A DNA stretch of 64,000 nucleotides from Oncomelania hupensis. Its lineage: Eukaryota > Mollusca > Gastropoda > Littorinimorpha > Pomatiopsidae. The stretch spans positions 24,751,424-24,815,423 of the forward strand of contig CM072512.1 of assembly GCA_036898135.1 (NCBI GenBank), read 5' to 3'. The notes under the pieces are model-generated. The model had not been told where the DNA came from, did not search any database, and was given only the letters and a program-made list of their open reading frames with translations. Every line of letters starts with the position of its first letter. Position 1 is the first letter of the stretch. The position numbers and the translations under genes are program-made. Of this stretch, positions 47,427 to 60,400 are shown piece by piece.

Positions 47427-50400
47427 TCACAAGGCTATGTCCCAGACTAATACCTGATTATGTGAAACGCTGACTAACTGTGAGCCATCGTAGCTAAATA
47501 GTGAAAGCATCACACTGTCATCATGGCCAGTGAAATCCTGGAAACTGCCTTCATAGTAATCCATCAGCTTTAGCAACCGTTCTGTAAAAAGAAGGAAAAA
47601 AAGAAGAGAATACAGAACTGATTCCCCAAGTGGCATTGACATAACGCATTTCACAAGAAAAATGCCCTATGCTGGCACAAGACCGCACACATATACCACA
47701 GGCTCTCCAATCCATCCGCTTCAGCAACAGTTCTGAAACTGAAAACAAACACACACAAAAAACAACAAAAAAGAACATTTATATCCATTCAACCAAGCTT
47801 GAAAAAAAATGCTTAAAAACCATAAAACTAAAAGCAAACAGCATGAACCATGCAAGCATTTACCTTTTATGCCAACTGCAATCAAGGGACTGTCAGGTGC
47901 AAGATCTAAACATGTAGCCCAGTGAGTCAATGGTATTGACCGCACAACCTACACAAAGCAACAAAACGCATTTTACATAGAAGTTTAAAAATTCATTTTT
48001 TTCACTGCTATAATTAGTACTTGGATGCTACCTCTGAATGACACCAAGACAAAAAAAAGAAAGAAACAGTGCACTACAACACTCCACTCCACCCAGCTGT
48101 TAATTGGTATCTGGCTCTGTTTAGAACCAGGGATCTGCCCTCATTAAGCTGGCCCTGAGAAATGGGAGATCCCAAACACCTCTCTCCCCAATTAGCGAAA
48201 TGTTACATTTGGGAACACCTTTGCTTACCCTACTTTTTTCAAGGTAAAATCTTCTCTGTTAAATACTAAGTGCTTTACTGATTAGAATCACATGCCAGAA
48301 TTTTTTTTTTAAACTGAATGCTCACATCTGCACAAGCATACATGCAAGACAAAACAGCCGATGCATAGGTCAGCATGAAACTTAACTGCTTGATGATGAT
48401 AATGGCAATTTGCTGCACACACAGTTCAGCGCTGTCATGTTTCTAGAGGAGGTAAGGAGACTGAGAAAGGGAGCATCTGCAAAGAGTTATGCTAGGAAGC
48501 TTGCGAGACATGTGCCCCTCTCTTTGCTTACAGGTTCATTTGTACATTTATATAATAATAATAATAATAATACAGGATGTTATATACGCGCCTTTCCCCA
48601 AATCAATCAGGCTCAAAGCGCGGCGATCTATACCAACATAAACGCTCACCTGTCTCATCCACCCTCACACACACCAAATACACATCCATCACTCAAACAG
48701 GTGGTGTAAAGGCAGGGAAATCGCTATTAGAAGACGGAAAGAAAATCGAATTTTTATTTTTGAAATTTTGTATATTGACTGCGTCCTGTACCATTATTGA
48801 AGGGAGGGAGGAAATCGGAGTGCCCGGAGAAAACCCTCGGTGTCCTCAATAGTCTCGTACCTAAGTCACATACATTCGCCCCTTGCGGGAAAACAATAGT
48901 ATACAATAATATATATACAATAGTATCCAGTCTACTCTTTGTATTATTTTACTATACTATATAATATCTATTCAACTTGCCTTGCGCTGTGACAGACTGT
49001 AGAATTGTAGGCACTTATTCATACCATAGCCGGTATACACCACCACATCTGGTTCTTCTGGAGAAAACTTAGCCAAAGAGATCGGTAGCGTGGAGAACTG
49101 CAACAGAAATCGAAAATAAAGCCAAAACTCACACACAGTTGTAATCTTTTCTTCTCAGTCCTAAGACATACTTAAAGAAAATAAAAATGATACATAATAA
49201 AAACTGCTGTACAGTGGGCAATTCCCTAGAAGTATTCAATACTCAAATTGTTCTAACTGCCATGAAATTAACACACTGCCGACCACTACACGATAGTACT
49301 GCTGTATTAACTCATTGAAGTCGCAGAGTGCCAGACTCTGCATCATTCCAGAGTCGCAGGATTTTAGGCTATTTTTACAAAATCACACCAAATGTGCTAG
49401 ACAACATAGAAACATAAAATAAATTGCAAATGAAAGCTTAAAGTATGTTTCTTTAATTTCACTTACCACCAATCTGCTATAATCCTCCAGAAAAAAATTA
49501 TTTTGCACCAAAAACACATCACTTTTGCAAAAAAAAACTTTTTTTATAAGAAGCACAATACCTATATGTTGCACCCATTTTTTATATGAAAATATTTGAT
49601 TCTCTTGTTTTTATGAAGTAAAAACACAGTAGAAATGAATTTTACACACAAATAATTAAAGCACAATCTGAAGAGGAATTTGTCACATAACTAAAACAAA
49701 ATTTTCCCAACAATCGGCGTTCAAAACGGGAAGCCATTTTGTAAACAATGCGTTGCTAGCTTAATACAAATCGCCAAATCTCAAGAGAAACTTTGTCAAA
49801 AATATGGTCAAAGGGAAGCAATCTACTCTAAAAAGACTCCTTTCAAGTATGGGTATTGCTTAGTTCCCTTGGTACTCATTTTCTGTTATTAAAAAAATTG
49901 TGAACACGCGACGTATACATAGCGGCGGCACGCTCCTGTGTGGCACCGGTAGTGCCGTAGCACCGTTTGCTGCACGACTTCAATGAGTTAATGGGAAGTT
50001 AATTCATTGCTCCAAATGTTATAAATCTGTTCCTATCCTATCCTCCTATCCTATCCTATCCTGTCCCGTAACCCGAAGGTCGTAGGGGCACCACAGATGA
50101 TCGTTTAACCAGCATACTCCATCTTTCTCTGTCCTCAGCAGCCCTGATGGCTTCGCTCAGTGTCAAACCAGTCCATTCTCGAATGTTGTCCTCCCACCTC
50201 TTTTTCGGTCTCCCTCTTCTTCTACCTCCTTGCACTGTGCCTTGCAGAATAGTCTTTGCAAGGCCTGATGATCTGGTGACGTGGCCATACCATCGGAGTT
50301 TCCGTTTCTTCACCACTGTAAGCAGGTCATCGTGTTGTCTAATGGCTTGTGTGATGGTCTGTTGGACTTCGTCGTTGGTGATGTGTTGGGTATAGGAAAT

Positions 50401-53400
50401 GCCCAGAAGTCTTCTGTAGCACCTCATCTCCATGCTTTGTATTCTTCGTTGGAGATCTGCTGTCAGGGTCCATGCTTCGCAAGCATATAGGAAGATGGAG
50501 ATGACAAGGGAGCGCAGCAGTCCTACTTTGGAATGTAGACTGATGGTCCTGTCTTTCCAAATGGGCTTCAACCTTGTCAGGGCAGCAGTTGTTTGTGCGA
50601 TCCTGGAGAGGACTTCCTGTCGGGACGCATTGTCTGATACAATGGCTCCTAAATATTTGAATAAATAAATATTTAAATAAATAATTTAATCTGTAAAATC
50701 TTCCACTCATGCCAAAGAGTGCTAGTATCATAGCACTATAAGACCTGACAGCAAAATACACATCAATGATTCCATAACTGTGGCTGCTGAATGGATGAAG
50801 AAGACAATACCTGTTCCTTGCCCTTGACATGGGAACCGTCAGGAGCAAATGCAGGTGCAGAAAATGTCAACCAGTCCACAAGGTCACACTGATCACGACC
50901 CCAGTCAGATGACCAGATGCTGACACGACGATCTGCACTACATGCCAGCCAGAGCTGGGGAGTGCTGACCCCTGGGTCAAGGTCGCTCATCTGCAGACAG
51001 TAAAGAACATTTTCAAGGTAAACTGATGACTGTTCTGGAGGATGGAACTGAACAGCCACTGTTCATTACTCTTGCCCATAATGAGTTTAGGAATAGTCTG
51101 TCATTCATTTACACATACATTATCTCACAGTTAGCTGTGCCTCACATCAAACAATTTCTTTGGGAATACTCATGTGTCAATCTATTGTGTGTTATAATAA
51201 TAACAATAATGTATATTTGATATAGCGCGTTTTCATACAAATGCTCAAGGCGCTTTACAATTACATCCAGTTACACATACATGCAACACATAGAAAGCAC
51301 GATAATTAAAACCAACATCACCAAACAAGCAAAGCATACCCAAAGCAAGACATCAGCAACATAGCCAAACATATGAAGCGCGAAACGACAAACAAGCACA
51401 TAGTTAAACTACGGCAGTACAAACAACAGGGTCATAAAGACAAAAACACTAAAAACATACAAGCAAATCATAGTACAAGTTATTTAACAAACACAGTTGT
51501 GGACTGAGGGAGTTGCTCCACATCAAAATATCCTGTTACCATTTCAATACAGAAATATACTGTGATCAATTTTAAAAAAAAATCCTACTGAAAAACTGTC
51601 AAGAGAAAACAGACAAACACAGTTGTGGACTGAGGGAGTTGCTCCACATCAAAATATCCTGTTACCATTTCAATACAGAAATATACTGTGATCAATTTAA
51701 AAAAAAATCCTACTGAAAAACTGTCAAGAGAAAACAGACAAACACAGTTGTGGACTGAGGGAGTTGCTCCACATCAAAATATCCTGTTACCATTTCAATA
51801 CAGAAATATACTGTGATCAATTTTAAAAAAAATCCTACTGAAAAACTGTCAAGAGAAAACAGACAAACACAGTTGTGGACTGAGGGTGTTGCTCCACATC
51901 AAAATATCCTGTTACCATTTCAATACAGAAATATACTGTGATCAATTTTTTAAAAAATCCTACTGAAAAACTGTCAAGAGAAAACAGACAAACACAGTTG
52001 TGGACTGAGGGAGTTGCTCCACATCAAAATATCCTGTTACCATTTCAATACAGAAATATACTGTGATCAATTTAAAAAAAAAATCCTACTGAAAAACTGT
52101 CAAGAGAAAACAGACAAACACAGTTGTGGACTGAGGGAGTTGCTCCACATCAAAATATCCTGTTACCATTTCAATACAGAAATATACTGTGATCAATTTT
52201 TTAAAAAAATCCTACTGAAAAACTGTCAAGAGAAAACAAAATGAGCATGTTCGAAAGGAAGAAAAAGTGCAACAAAACACACCCAAAATCTAAATCACTT
52301 AGGTGAATAATAGATCATAAATGAGTAAGTGCAAGAACACAAAAGACAAAACAACACAAAAACCAACTAGAAGGGCAAAGCCCATATGACTCACATGCTC
52401 CTTATGGAACTCACAATATTTAACATGAAAATGAGTGCCTACCCTGAAACTCCCTCCCCTCCATACCTGCCGCCCCCCTCCAAAAAAAAAGAATGAAATT
52501 GGTGGCATTAAAATGCAAAGTAATATCGACTTTGATCTTTCTATGCTCTTGACCTTGAGATGACACCGACCTCTGGCTCCAAATGCACATACGTACTATC
52601 AAATAAAGTGCAGCAAAAGTTGTATTAGGCAACAAAAAACTGTAATCTTGTGATGACCTTCAATGACTTAGACCTTTGGATGACCTTTACCTCACGTGAT
52701 CTCTCATGCATGTCTGAACCTGCATGCAATGTTGTTGCATACTATGGGTTAAATAAACATCCATTCCACTGTATGATGACCTATTTTTAAAATGTTTTTG
52801 CAAGGCCTAAAATGACCGTGATCTTCAAGATCAATGCAAAAACGGAACATATATGACAGATCAATCTATCCTCTCTAAATACAAGTTTGGGCTTATTATC
52901 TCTCATAGTTTAGGGTCAAGGTCACTTCAAAATACCTATACAAATCGACTGTGGACAGCTCCAGTGACCTTGACCTAGTTGTGAGGTTGACCAAATCTGC
53001 AGGGTATGTGTGTCTCATTGATATCTATCAATCATCAAAGAATCATAGGTTCAATATTAATAACATAGAAAAAAATTGAAATTTTGTGGAAAATTGTCAT
53101 TTTGGGGCTAACATTTGATGACCCTGTAACCTTGACCTTGAAGTGAAATCATTCATTCATTGATCACTTATGAGGTCCCATGGGTATACACCATCTTGCC
53201 AAGTTTGGTTGTGATAGTTGAAATAGGCTCTGAGTATTTAGCCACTTTAAAGCTTTTGCACAGAATGGGGACAGACAGACATTTTTTTCGATATAATTTT
53301 TGGACTATTTAGGACTTATCTCTCAGAGATTTGAAAAAATTTTGAGATTTGTTGTTGTTGAGTATATAAACTCACATTGCTATGCATGCGAGTCAAAAAC

Positions 53401-56277
53401 CAACAAATGTTTTATAAACCACAATGATGTATCAGTGCATCTCACTTCCCCAGTGGTAAACCATGAGCAATCTTGTACATTGTGACAATAGGCAATTTAA
53501 AAAAAAAATCATGAAAAAGACATCGTGCATAACCTGCAATCTTGGCACATCGATAGTTGTGATGGGAGCACCCTTGTGGTCTGAGATGATTCTGACGGTC
53601 ATGCCTGTGTTAGGACTGCTTACTGCTATCACACCGTCATTGGCTCCTGACAGGATCATGCGACCTGTGGAGTGTATATAAATGAGATCATTAGGACTTT
53701 TACACAAACATACGCAACAGATGGACTTTTTATCTTGGAAAAACAAACAACTACATAGAAGTGCACAAACGAGCCATGGTACATTAATCATTTCACACTC
53801 AGTCAGGATTTCCTTATTAAAACATTTTCCAAACAATATTTAGCATCCATGCTTTGTATATTAGATAAGCCTGATGAACAGCAGAAAGAATTAAACAATG
53901 AGCAACAAAACCCCAGTCCACTCAGCTGTAAATAGGTACCTGACTCTATTTAAAACCAAGGAAGGTAAAAATAATGAGGGAGAAGATAAGAACACTGCCC
54001 TCATGAAGCTGGTACTGAAAAAAGGGAGGCTATCTCTTCCCACTACCACTGAAAAACCTTTACTTTTACATTTACTTTGTGTACCAATTTTGTTAAAATT
54101 TAAAAAAAAATAAAGAAAAATAAAAAATAAAATAAAAGAAATAATTTTCTATCAAATAAATTAAATATAAAAGACTAAAATAAAAAAAACTAAATTCACT
54201 TTGCACAACGTCAACATCGCTTATAAATTAAAAAGACTATGAACTGTCCATAATCAGATCCAAAGAGCCCATCATACCATCAGCAGAGAATGCAATTGCA
54301 GTGACAGAGGACGAGTGAGGGTGCAGCTTCAGCTGCATCTCCACAGTGTTGACGTCAAAAAGCCGCACTGTGCCATCACCATAGCCAGCAACAAGAGTGG
54401 GAACAACTTTCTCTTCCTCTTCCGACTGCCGCCCGTCAGCCTGGCTCTTCCTTTCCTTCATACCAAATGGCAAGGAGGGCAGCAGTACTGGGGCGAAGGC
54501 CACACAGTTGCACGACTGCAGAAATGATAACTAAATAAGTAAAATATAGTTTGGACAACTTTTTTCTTCACCTTCCGACCCTTTTCCATCTTTCTTTCAA
54601 ACCTAATGGCAAGGGCAGAGGCTGGATTGGAGTAAACAGCAACACACAAGCATGTCAATATTACTACCAAGGACTATGAAAAACTGCATTACATTTCAAT
54701 CCAATAGCCTGAAACAACAACAGATATCAGAAAAGAAACTGAATGAAATCCTATCCTATCCTATCCCATAACTCGAAGATCGTTGGGGCACCATAGATGA
54801 TCATTTACCCAGCGTACTCCATCTTTCTCTTTTCTCAGCAAATCTCATGGCTTCGCTCAGTGTGAAGCCAGTCCATTCTCGGATGTTGTCCTCCCAACTC
54901 TTTTTCTGTCTCCCTCTTCTTCTGCCTCCTTGCACCGTGCCTTGAGGACGGTTTTTGCAAGGCCTGATGCTCTGGTGATGTGGCCATACCATCGGAGTTT
55001 CCATTTCTTCACCACTGTGAGTGTGTCATTGTGTTGTCCAATTGCTTGTGTGATGGTCTGTCGGACTTTGTTGTTGGTAATGTGCTGAATATAGAAAATG
55101 CCCAATGGTGGTGTGCATGAATGCCTGTATCTTTTGCCCGTACGTAAATTTTAACCATAAAGTTACGAATGGGCAAATTGGCCAAAAAAACGTGTGCATA
55201 AGCATTCATAAGTCTTTAGTCATTCGTAAATGTGGTCATAACTTTACGGGTGCTACCTTCTTGTTGTAACTCTGTTCATAAGTAAGAATGCCCATAACTT
55301 CGTTCAAATGCGCATGCGCGAGTGCAAACATGGCTTCCAACAGGCTTGTTTATCAAGTCATGTTTTAAAGAACATTTCTACGAGAATGCGTGTTTAGGGA
55401 TCGTTTGAAACCTTTTGATTATTGTGATGATCAAGAAATTCGATCGAAGTTTTGGTTTCAACATGCCGACATCATAGATTTATTTGAAATTGTTGAAGAC
55501 AACCTAGAATTTGTCGTAGTAATTCGCTACAAACTTCATTAAACAACTTAAGCTCAATGGCGTTTATTTATCGGTATCATAGCATCAAATGTAGCTGAAT
55601 CACTTTTCTTCGAGCTAGAAGACGGGAGATCGAAGTACTAAAATTACAGCCATGGTCTAATAAATGAAACTAGTGCTGCTTTTTTTCCACATTGCCTAGC
55701 TGAGACTGATAATGATGATCGAGGCCTACGACGTCTCTCTTTGCTGCTAGCCTACCTATTACGCGGGCGGTGACATAAGGTTGCTGGCCCTACAGTCTCA
55801 TGGTGGGGAGGTGACGTATGTAAGTATTTTAAAATGCTCTGATTGGACAAAATCAAATGCAGAGGGTAATCCTCGATGTGGGCTAAAAATATCATGCTAC
55901 GTCACAGTTATCTATTGCTCGTAGCTATGGGCAGTGCTACGGGCTTAAGACCGCCCATAGCTATGGTCGATTTTGGAGATATGGGCAAAATTTGTGTACG
56001 ACTTTTATGTAAGCTTCATGCACACCACCCCAGAAGTCTTCTGTAGCACATCATCTCCATGCTTTGTCTTCTTCGTTGTAGGTCTGCTGTGAGGGTCCAT
56101 GATTCGCAAGCGTATAGGAAGATGAAGAGAAGGAAATGCCACCCTAGATTTCATATGAAAATTGCCTCCTATCAAATGTTCCCCATATGTTAGCGCTTAA
56201 TGAAGTAGTACACATTACAAAAGAAAGTGACAGATGATGATACTGACACTGACACTGATGATGATGATGATGATGAT

Positions 56278-56316
<39 letters not shown>

Positions 56317-57280
56317 GGGGTATTAACTAACTCCCTACTGGGCGCTTTTGTTCTACGCTTTTCTCTGTATATTGGCCATTTGTATTATTTAGTAAAAAAT
56401 TATTTTAAAATAAAATACTCCACGAAAGAACATGAAAGTTTGAGGAGTTATTGTTGACATACTGGTACACTATAGTGCAAAGTGTGAAATGTTTCAAGTG
56501 AAAAATACCTGATTTAGATAGGAGGTAAAATGACTTTTTTTGTCGAAGTAGGTGATGCCATTTTGTTTGGCAAAAATCACACAAAGAAAGTGATTACGAA
56601 ATTAAACTCTGCTGCGTCATTTTACAACTAAAGAACACTATAAAACAGTGGGCAATAGAACAAATTTGAACGCTAGAACTTTAGTTTTGTACAAAAACGG
56701 ACGTCAATGAAGCAAAAGAAAACGTCACAGTTGAAAACTGCCATCGCAGTGGTTCATGGGGAAGCAATGGGCAAGTGACCAATGGAATCGCAGTGGTAAG
56801 TAGGGAGTGATTTAAATATCCCTATTATCCAAACCACTGCAGCATTCTCAATGCAGCATCAGTTGAAAATATAATACAAATACAGACCTGGTTTTTGACC
56901 TGGAACTGCAAAACTTGTTCCTTGTTGCTCAGCACCCACACACGCACACTACCGTCGGACGAACAAGAAGCCATCAAACCTCCTGCTGCCATAGCAATGT
57001 CTGTGACCTGTTACAAACATAATTATATAAGGACAATCCTTTTCAGTTTTCATATTTGAATATGATATGTAGTACTTTGTCTGAAGGGCCTGGCATTTAA
57101 ATGTTGCCTAACTTTGCCTTGCAAAAGCGTACAAATACACAAACAAATCCACCACAGCAGTATGCTGGCAAGTAAAGTCAAGAGCGCTACCTGTGCTGCA
57201 TGTCCTGAAATGAGCCTGATCCTTGAGCGTTCCAACCAGTTGATGTACCACAATGTTCCTGCTGTTGTCCCAACTATGCC
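47427..57280 (-). CDS. WDR90: WDR90 (POC16), C-terminal WD40 exons (partial gene)
   Basis: Eight minus-strand exons join in a consistent frame: 57280-57191, 57007-56888, 54515-54278, 53664-53534, 50990-50811, 49097-48981, 47948-47864 and 47581-47427 (stop), 371 residues. They cover the final WD40 blades and follow human WDR90 in order: GTLWYINW, SGHAAQ, CSSDGSVRVW, AGYGDGTVRLF, LHPHSSSVT, SDHKGAPI, ADRRVSIWSSDWGRDQCDLVD, then TGHDDSV and the end NQVLVWDIAL. WDR90/POC16 lies in the centriole lumen, binds microtubules and supports centriole integrity and ciliogenesis. Upstream exons lie beyond the window. The intron after 48981 uses a GC donor. The gene hosts a full-length LINE, a satellite and several transposon fragments in its introns. 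Confidence 0.92.
47698..47742 (-). pseudogene. Partial duplicate of the WDR90 terminal exon start
   Basis: On the minus strand CAGAACTGTTGCTGAAGCGG (then ATGGATTGG) closely matches the terminal exon start at 47581, CAGAACGGTTGCTAAAGCTG (then ATGGATTAC). Similarity covers the acceptor and about 30 exon bases, then stops. Likely a decayed exon duplication in the last intron. Confidence 0.7.
48085..48235 (+). repeat. SINE-like repeat, copy 1
   Basis: Shares CCAC(T)CAGCTGT-AAT-GGTA, CTGGCTCTGTTT-like and CTGCCCTCAT-AAGCTGG words with 53905-54080. Short, non-coding and diverged; SINE-like by size and pattern only. Confidence 0.6.
48550..48860. repeat. AAT microsatellite and interspersed repeat
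   Basis: An (AAT)n run followed by about 280 bases ending in GCCCGGAGAAAACCC. A loosely similar segment occurs at about 40490-40810. Non-coding, in a WDR90 intron. Confidence 0.5.
50029..50663 (-). mobile_element. Truncated LINE copy (3' end), minus strand
   Basis: Inverted match to positions about 60185-60807 of the full-length LINE, with a TATCC-type tail at 50029-50061 (GGATA in sense). It keeps a 171-codon open frame (50571-50056) for the LINE C-terminus, so this copy is young. Sits in a WDR90 intron in sense with the gene. Confidence 0.92.
51196..51480. repeat. Interspersed repeat, copy 2
   Basis: Direct-orientation relative of the repeat at 34838-35190, again starting with an AAT/AAC-type microsatellite and including GCGCTTTACAATTACATCCA and AACAAGCAAAGCATACCC. 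Confidence 0.8.
51487..52237. repeat. Satellite: six tandem copies of a 125-126-bp unit
   Basis: Unit starts at 51487, 51613, 51738, 51863, 51988 and 52114. Copies are nearly identical; most differences are in the length or T/A content of an A-rich run before AATCCTACTGAAAAACTGTC. The unit has no coding potential. Located in a WDR90 intron between exons 50811-50990 and 53534-53664. Confidence 0.97.
52366..53400 (-). repeat. Interspersed repeat rich in AAGGTCA words, copy 2
   Basis: Inverted relative of the repeat at 12300-13090: it starts AACTAGAAGGGCAAAGCCC and ends with CTCACATTGCTATGCATG. On the minus strand it carries several AAGGTCA words. About 1.03 kb, probably close to full length. 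Confidence 0.85.
53905..54080 (+). repeat. SINE-like repeat, copy 2
   Basis: Relative of 48085-48235, with CCACTCAGCTGTAAATAGGT and ACTGCCCTCATGAAGCTGG, followed by an A-rich stretch (54098-54190) that may be its tail. Confidence 0.6.
54752..56136 (-). mobile_element. Truncated LINE copy split by a Harbinger-like element
   Basis: 54752-55106 and 56030-56136 are the two halves of an inverted LINE 3' end, with a TATCC tail at 54752-54766. The 923 bp between are a later DNA-transposon insertion. Confidence 0.9.
55107..56029 (+). mobile_element. PIF/Harbinger-like transposon remnant
   Basis: Perfect 15-bp terminal inverted repeats, GGTGGTGTGCATGAA (55107-55121) and TTCATGCACACCACC (56015-56029). 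At 55330 a decayed ORF starts MASNRLVYQVMF, meets a stop and continues with RECVFRDRLKPFDYCDDQEI and RSKFWFQHADIIDL. This resembles the N-terminus of HARBI1-like transposases (RVFRDR-NPLD-YDD pattern). The catalytic DDE part is absent. Target duplication is not clear: CCCA or CCA appears on both sides. The family call rests on the N-terminal pattern only. Confidence 0.7.
56234..56316. repeat. (GAT)n microsatellite
   Basis: Mostly GAT/ATG repeats with GATACT and GACACT variants at the left end. In a WDR90 intron. Confidence 0.95.
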
Positions 57281-57451
57281 CTGAACAAAGAAAACAGAAC
57301 TAAATGGCGAAACTGTCTTAATCAAACTAAATCAAAGAAACAAGTACAACAAATGCTGCAAAACGTGCCAATGTCTAAAGGCTAGGCAGATTTGAGTCAA
57401 ACACACATCCCAAAACATGAAATAATTATGTATAACGTATTATTTTTATTT

Positions 57452-60400
57452 AGCTCTGTGGGTTCGGGCAAATAGAATAGACCCAACGTTTCCCGGCGTG
57501 TCGTAAGAGGCGACTAACAGGGGTGATGTTAGCACGGCATCACTGGGCGAAAGCCTTCTACACAGAAGTCACCGGCCAGGGCGGAGGAACCTCACGTTAC
57601 TACAGGTTCAACGACCACGTGCTCAGGGCCAAGGCGAGCCACACTGTATTCGTGGATTTCGGCTGTGGCCAACAGCCTGGAGAGGATTGGGCCCTGCCAG
57701 GTCTTTTTTGCCCAAGACACACTACATGATGACACAATCCACTAATTCCATACCGGATCGGTCGTCGCCCGGGCCGTCACCCGGCACAAGGACCGCGCCT
57801 TCCGTTGGCCACCAGGACGGAGGTGTTAAGTATGCTACTGATGGACAATATAGCAAGATCCGCACGAGAAACAACATCGTCATAGGAACCTGGAACGTCA
57901 GGACCCTAACTGCGGAAGGAAAATTAGAAGAACTGGCCCACGAGCTGGACCACTATCGATGGAACGTTCTAGGTATCAGCGAACTGCGCTGGAAAGGCCT
58001 AGGTGAAACAACGACTGACAAAGGCCACAAGCTCTATTTCAGCGGTAGAGATGACAGGCACGAACACGGCGTTGGATTCTTGGTCCACAAGAACATTCTA
58101 GCCACTGTCATGGGTTGCCGCCCAGTCTCCAGTAGACTCATTACCATCCGTCTGAGAGCAACCCCTTTCAACATTACCATCATCCAGGCCTATGCCCCAA
58201 CATCAGACTATAAAGACAGCGAAGTGGAGGATTTTTATGAAAATATACAGGCGGTCCTTGACCAAGTGCCGAAGAAGGACATAGTCATAGTGCAAGGCGA
58301 CTGGAATGCCAAGGTTGGCCAAGATGCGCACCGCAACTGGGGAGACACATGCGGACCCCACTGCAACAACGAGACAAATGACAGGGGTCTGAGGCTATTG
58401 GAGTTTGCCAGATACAACAATCTGGTACTGGCAAACACGCTTGGTCTCCACAAAAAATCCAGACGATGGACATGGCACAGTCCCGGCGGGGAACATCACA
58501 ACCAGATCGACTACATCATGGTCAAGAAACGCTTCAGATCAAGCATCAACATTGGCAGGACACGCACTTTTCCAGGAGCAGACATTGGAAGTGACCACGA
58601 TCTCGTGATGATGTCTTTCCGGCTCCATTTGAAGAGAGTAAATACAGCAAAGTGCACTAGGCTGAAGTTCGACCTGGACAAACTGCAAGACCCGGAGGTG
58701 GCAAAAATATTTCAGGCCACAATTGGAGGGAAATTTGCACCACTGCTTATTTTGGGGGCAGGCGAAGTAGATGTCAACACCATGACCAATACCTTCAACT
58801 CAGCTGTAACAGATGCCGCCACTGAGATCCTTGGCAAGCACCGACCAAAGAAGAAGCCGTGGATCACACCTAAACTTTTGGATCTGTGTGATAAACGAAG
58901 AGAGTTAAAAAAGAAAAAGAACACCTCACAGGGAGCTGATGTCTACCGAAAAATCAACAATGACATCCGAAAAGGCATGCGCACAGCAAAGGAGAACTGG
59001 ATAGAAGATCAATGCCAGGAAATAGAGAACAATCTGAACAAGAACAACAGCAAGAAGGCCTACCAGACTGTGAAGCGGCTGACAAGTGTTAAACAGCCCA
59101 AAGTCTCCACTATCCAAAGCAAGTCTGGCATTTGCCTTACAGAAGAACAAGAAGTCTTGGACAGATGGACAGAGTACTGCTCTGACCTTTACAACCATAC
59201 ACCAAATGGAGACCCATCAGTTCTAGCATGTCCCGAGAGCAGAGAAGAAGAAGAAATCCTCCCAATTCTCCGGGAAGAAGTTGAGGCAGCAGTGCAATCG
59301 CTGAAGAAAGGGAAGTCAGCGGGAGTGGACAACATACCAGCGGAACTGCTACAAGCAGGAGGAGAAGCGATGACTGATGCTCTCACCACTATCTGTAACA
59401 AGATCTGGCAGAGTGGGGAATGGCCTACACCATGGACCCAGTCGCTTGTCATCACTCTTCCTAAAAAAGGTAACCTTCAGGAGTGTGAAAATTACCGCAC
59501 CATCAGCCTCATCAGCCATCCCAGCAAGGTCCTCCTGAAAATAATACTCAACAGGTTGAAACCACAAGCTGAACAAATCATAGCTGAAGAACAAGCAGGA
59601 TTCATGGCAGGGCGAAGTACCACTGAACAGATTTTCAACCTCAGAATAATCTGTGAGAAATACCTACAGCACCAACAACATCTATATCATGTGTTCATAG
59701 ACTTCAAGAAGGCATTTGACCGAGTCTGGCATGCAGCTCTATGGGCAACCATGAAAGTGTACAACATCAGCCCTAAAATCATAGAAGTCATCAAAAGCCT
59801 GTATGACAAGGCTACCAGTGCAGTCCTCCATAACAGCGTCATCGGGAACTGGTTCAGAACAACAATCGGTGTGCGTCAAGGATGCCTACTCTCTCCAACA
59901 CTCTTCAACATCTTCCTAGAGCGCATCATGTCAGATGCTCTTGCAGATCACGAAGGCACAGTCAGCATAGGGGGCAGAGCAATCTCCAATCTTCGTTTTG
60001 CGGATGATATTGATGGATTGGCTGGAGAGGAACAAGAACTTGAACAGCTTGTACAGAGGCTTGACACCACCTCCAGAGCTTATGGAATGGAAATAAGTTC
60101 AGAGAAGACCAAAATGATGACCAACAACACCAATGGCATCAACACGGACATCAAAGTACAAGGCCAATCCCTCAACACAGTGCACAGCTTCAAATATTTA
60201 GGAGCCATTGTGTCAGACAATGGGTCTCGACAGGAAGTCCTCTCCAGGATCGCACAAACAACTGCTGCCCTGACAAGGTTGAAGCCCATTTGGAAAGACA
60301 GAACCATCAGTCTACATTCCAAAGTAAGACTGCTGCGATCTCTGGTCATCTCCATCTTCCTATATGCTTGCGAAGCATGGACCCTCACAGCAGATCTCCA

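Noticed and set aside
51196..52237. CRISPR-like array
   Set aside because: Units are 125 bp, contiguous and without unique spacers: a eukaryotic satellite.
53888..54113. Small ORF in the WDR90 intron
   Set aside because: Overlaps a SINE-like repeat and ends in an A-rich tract.
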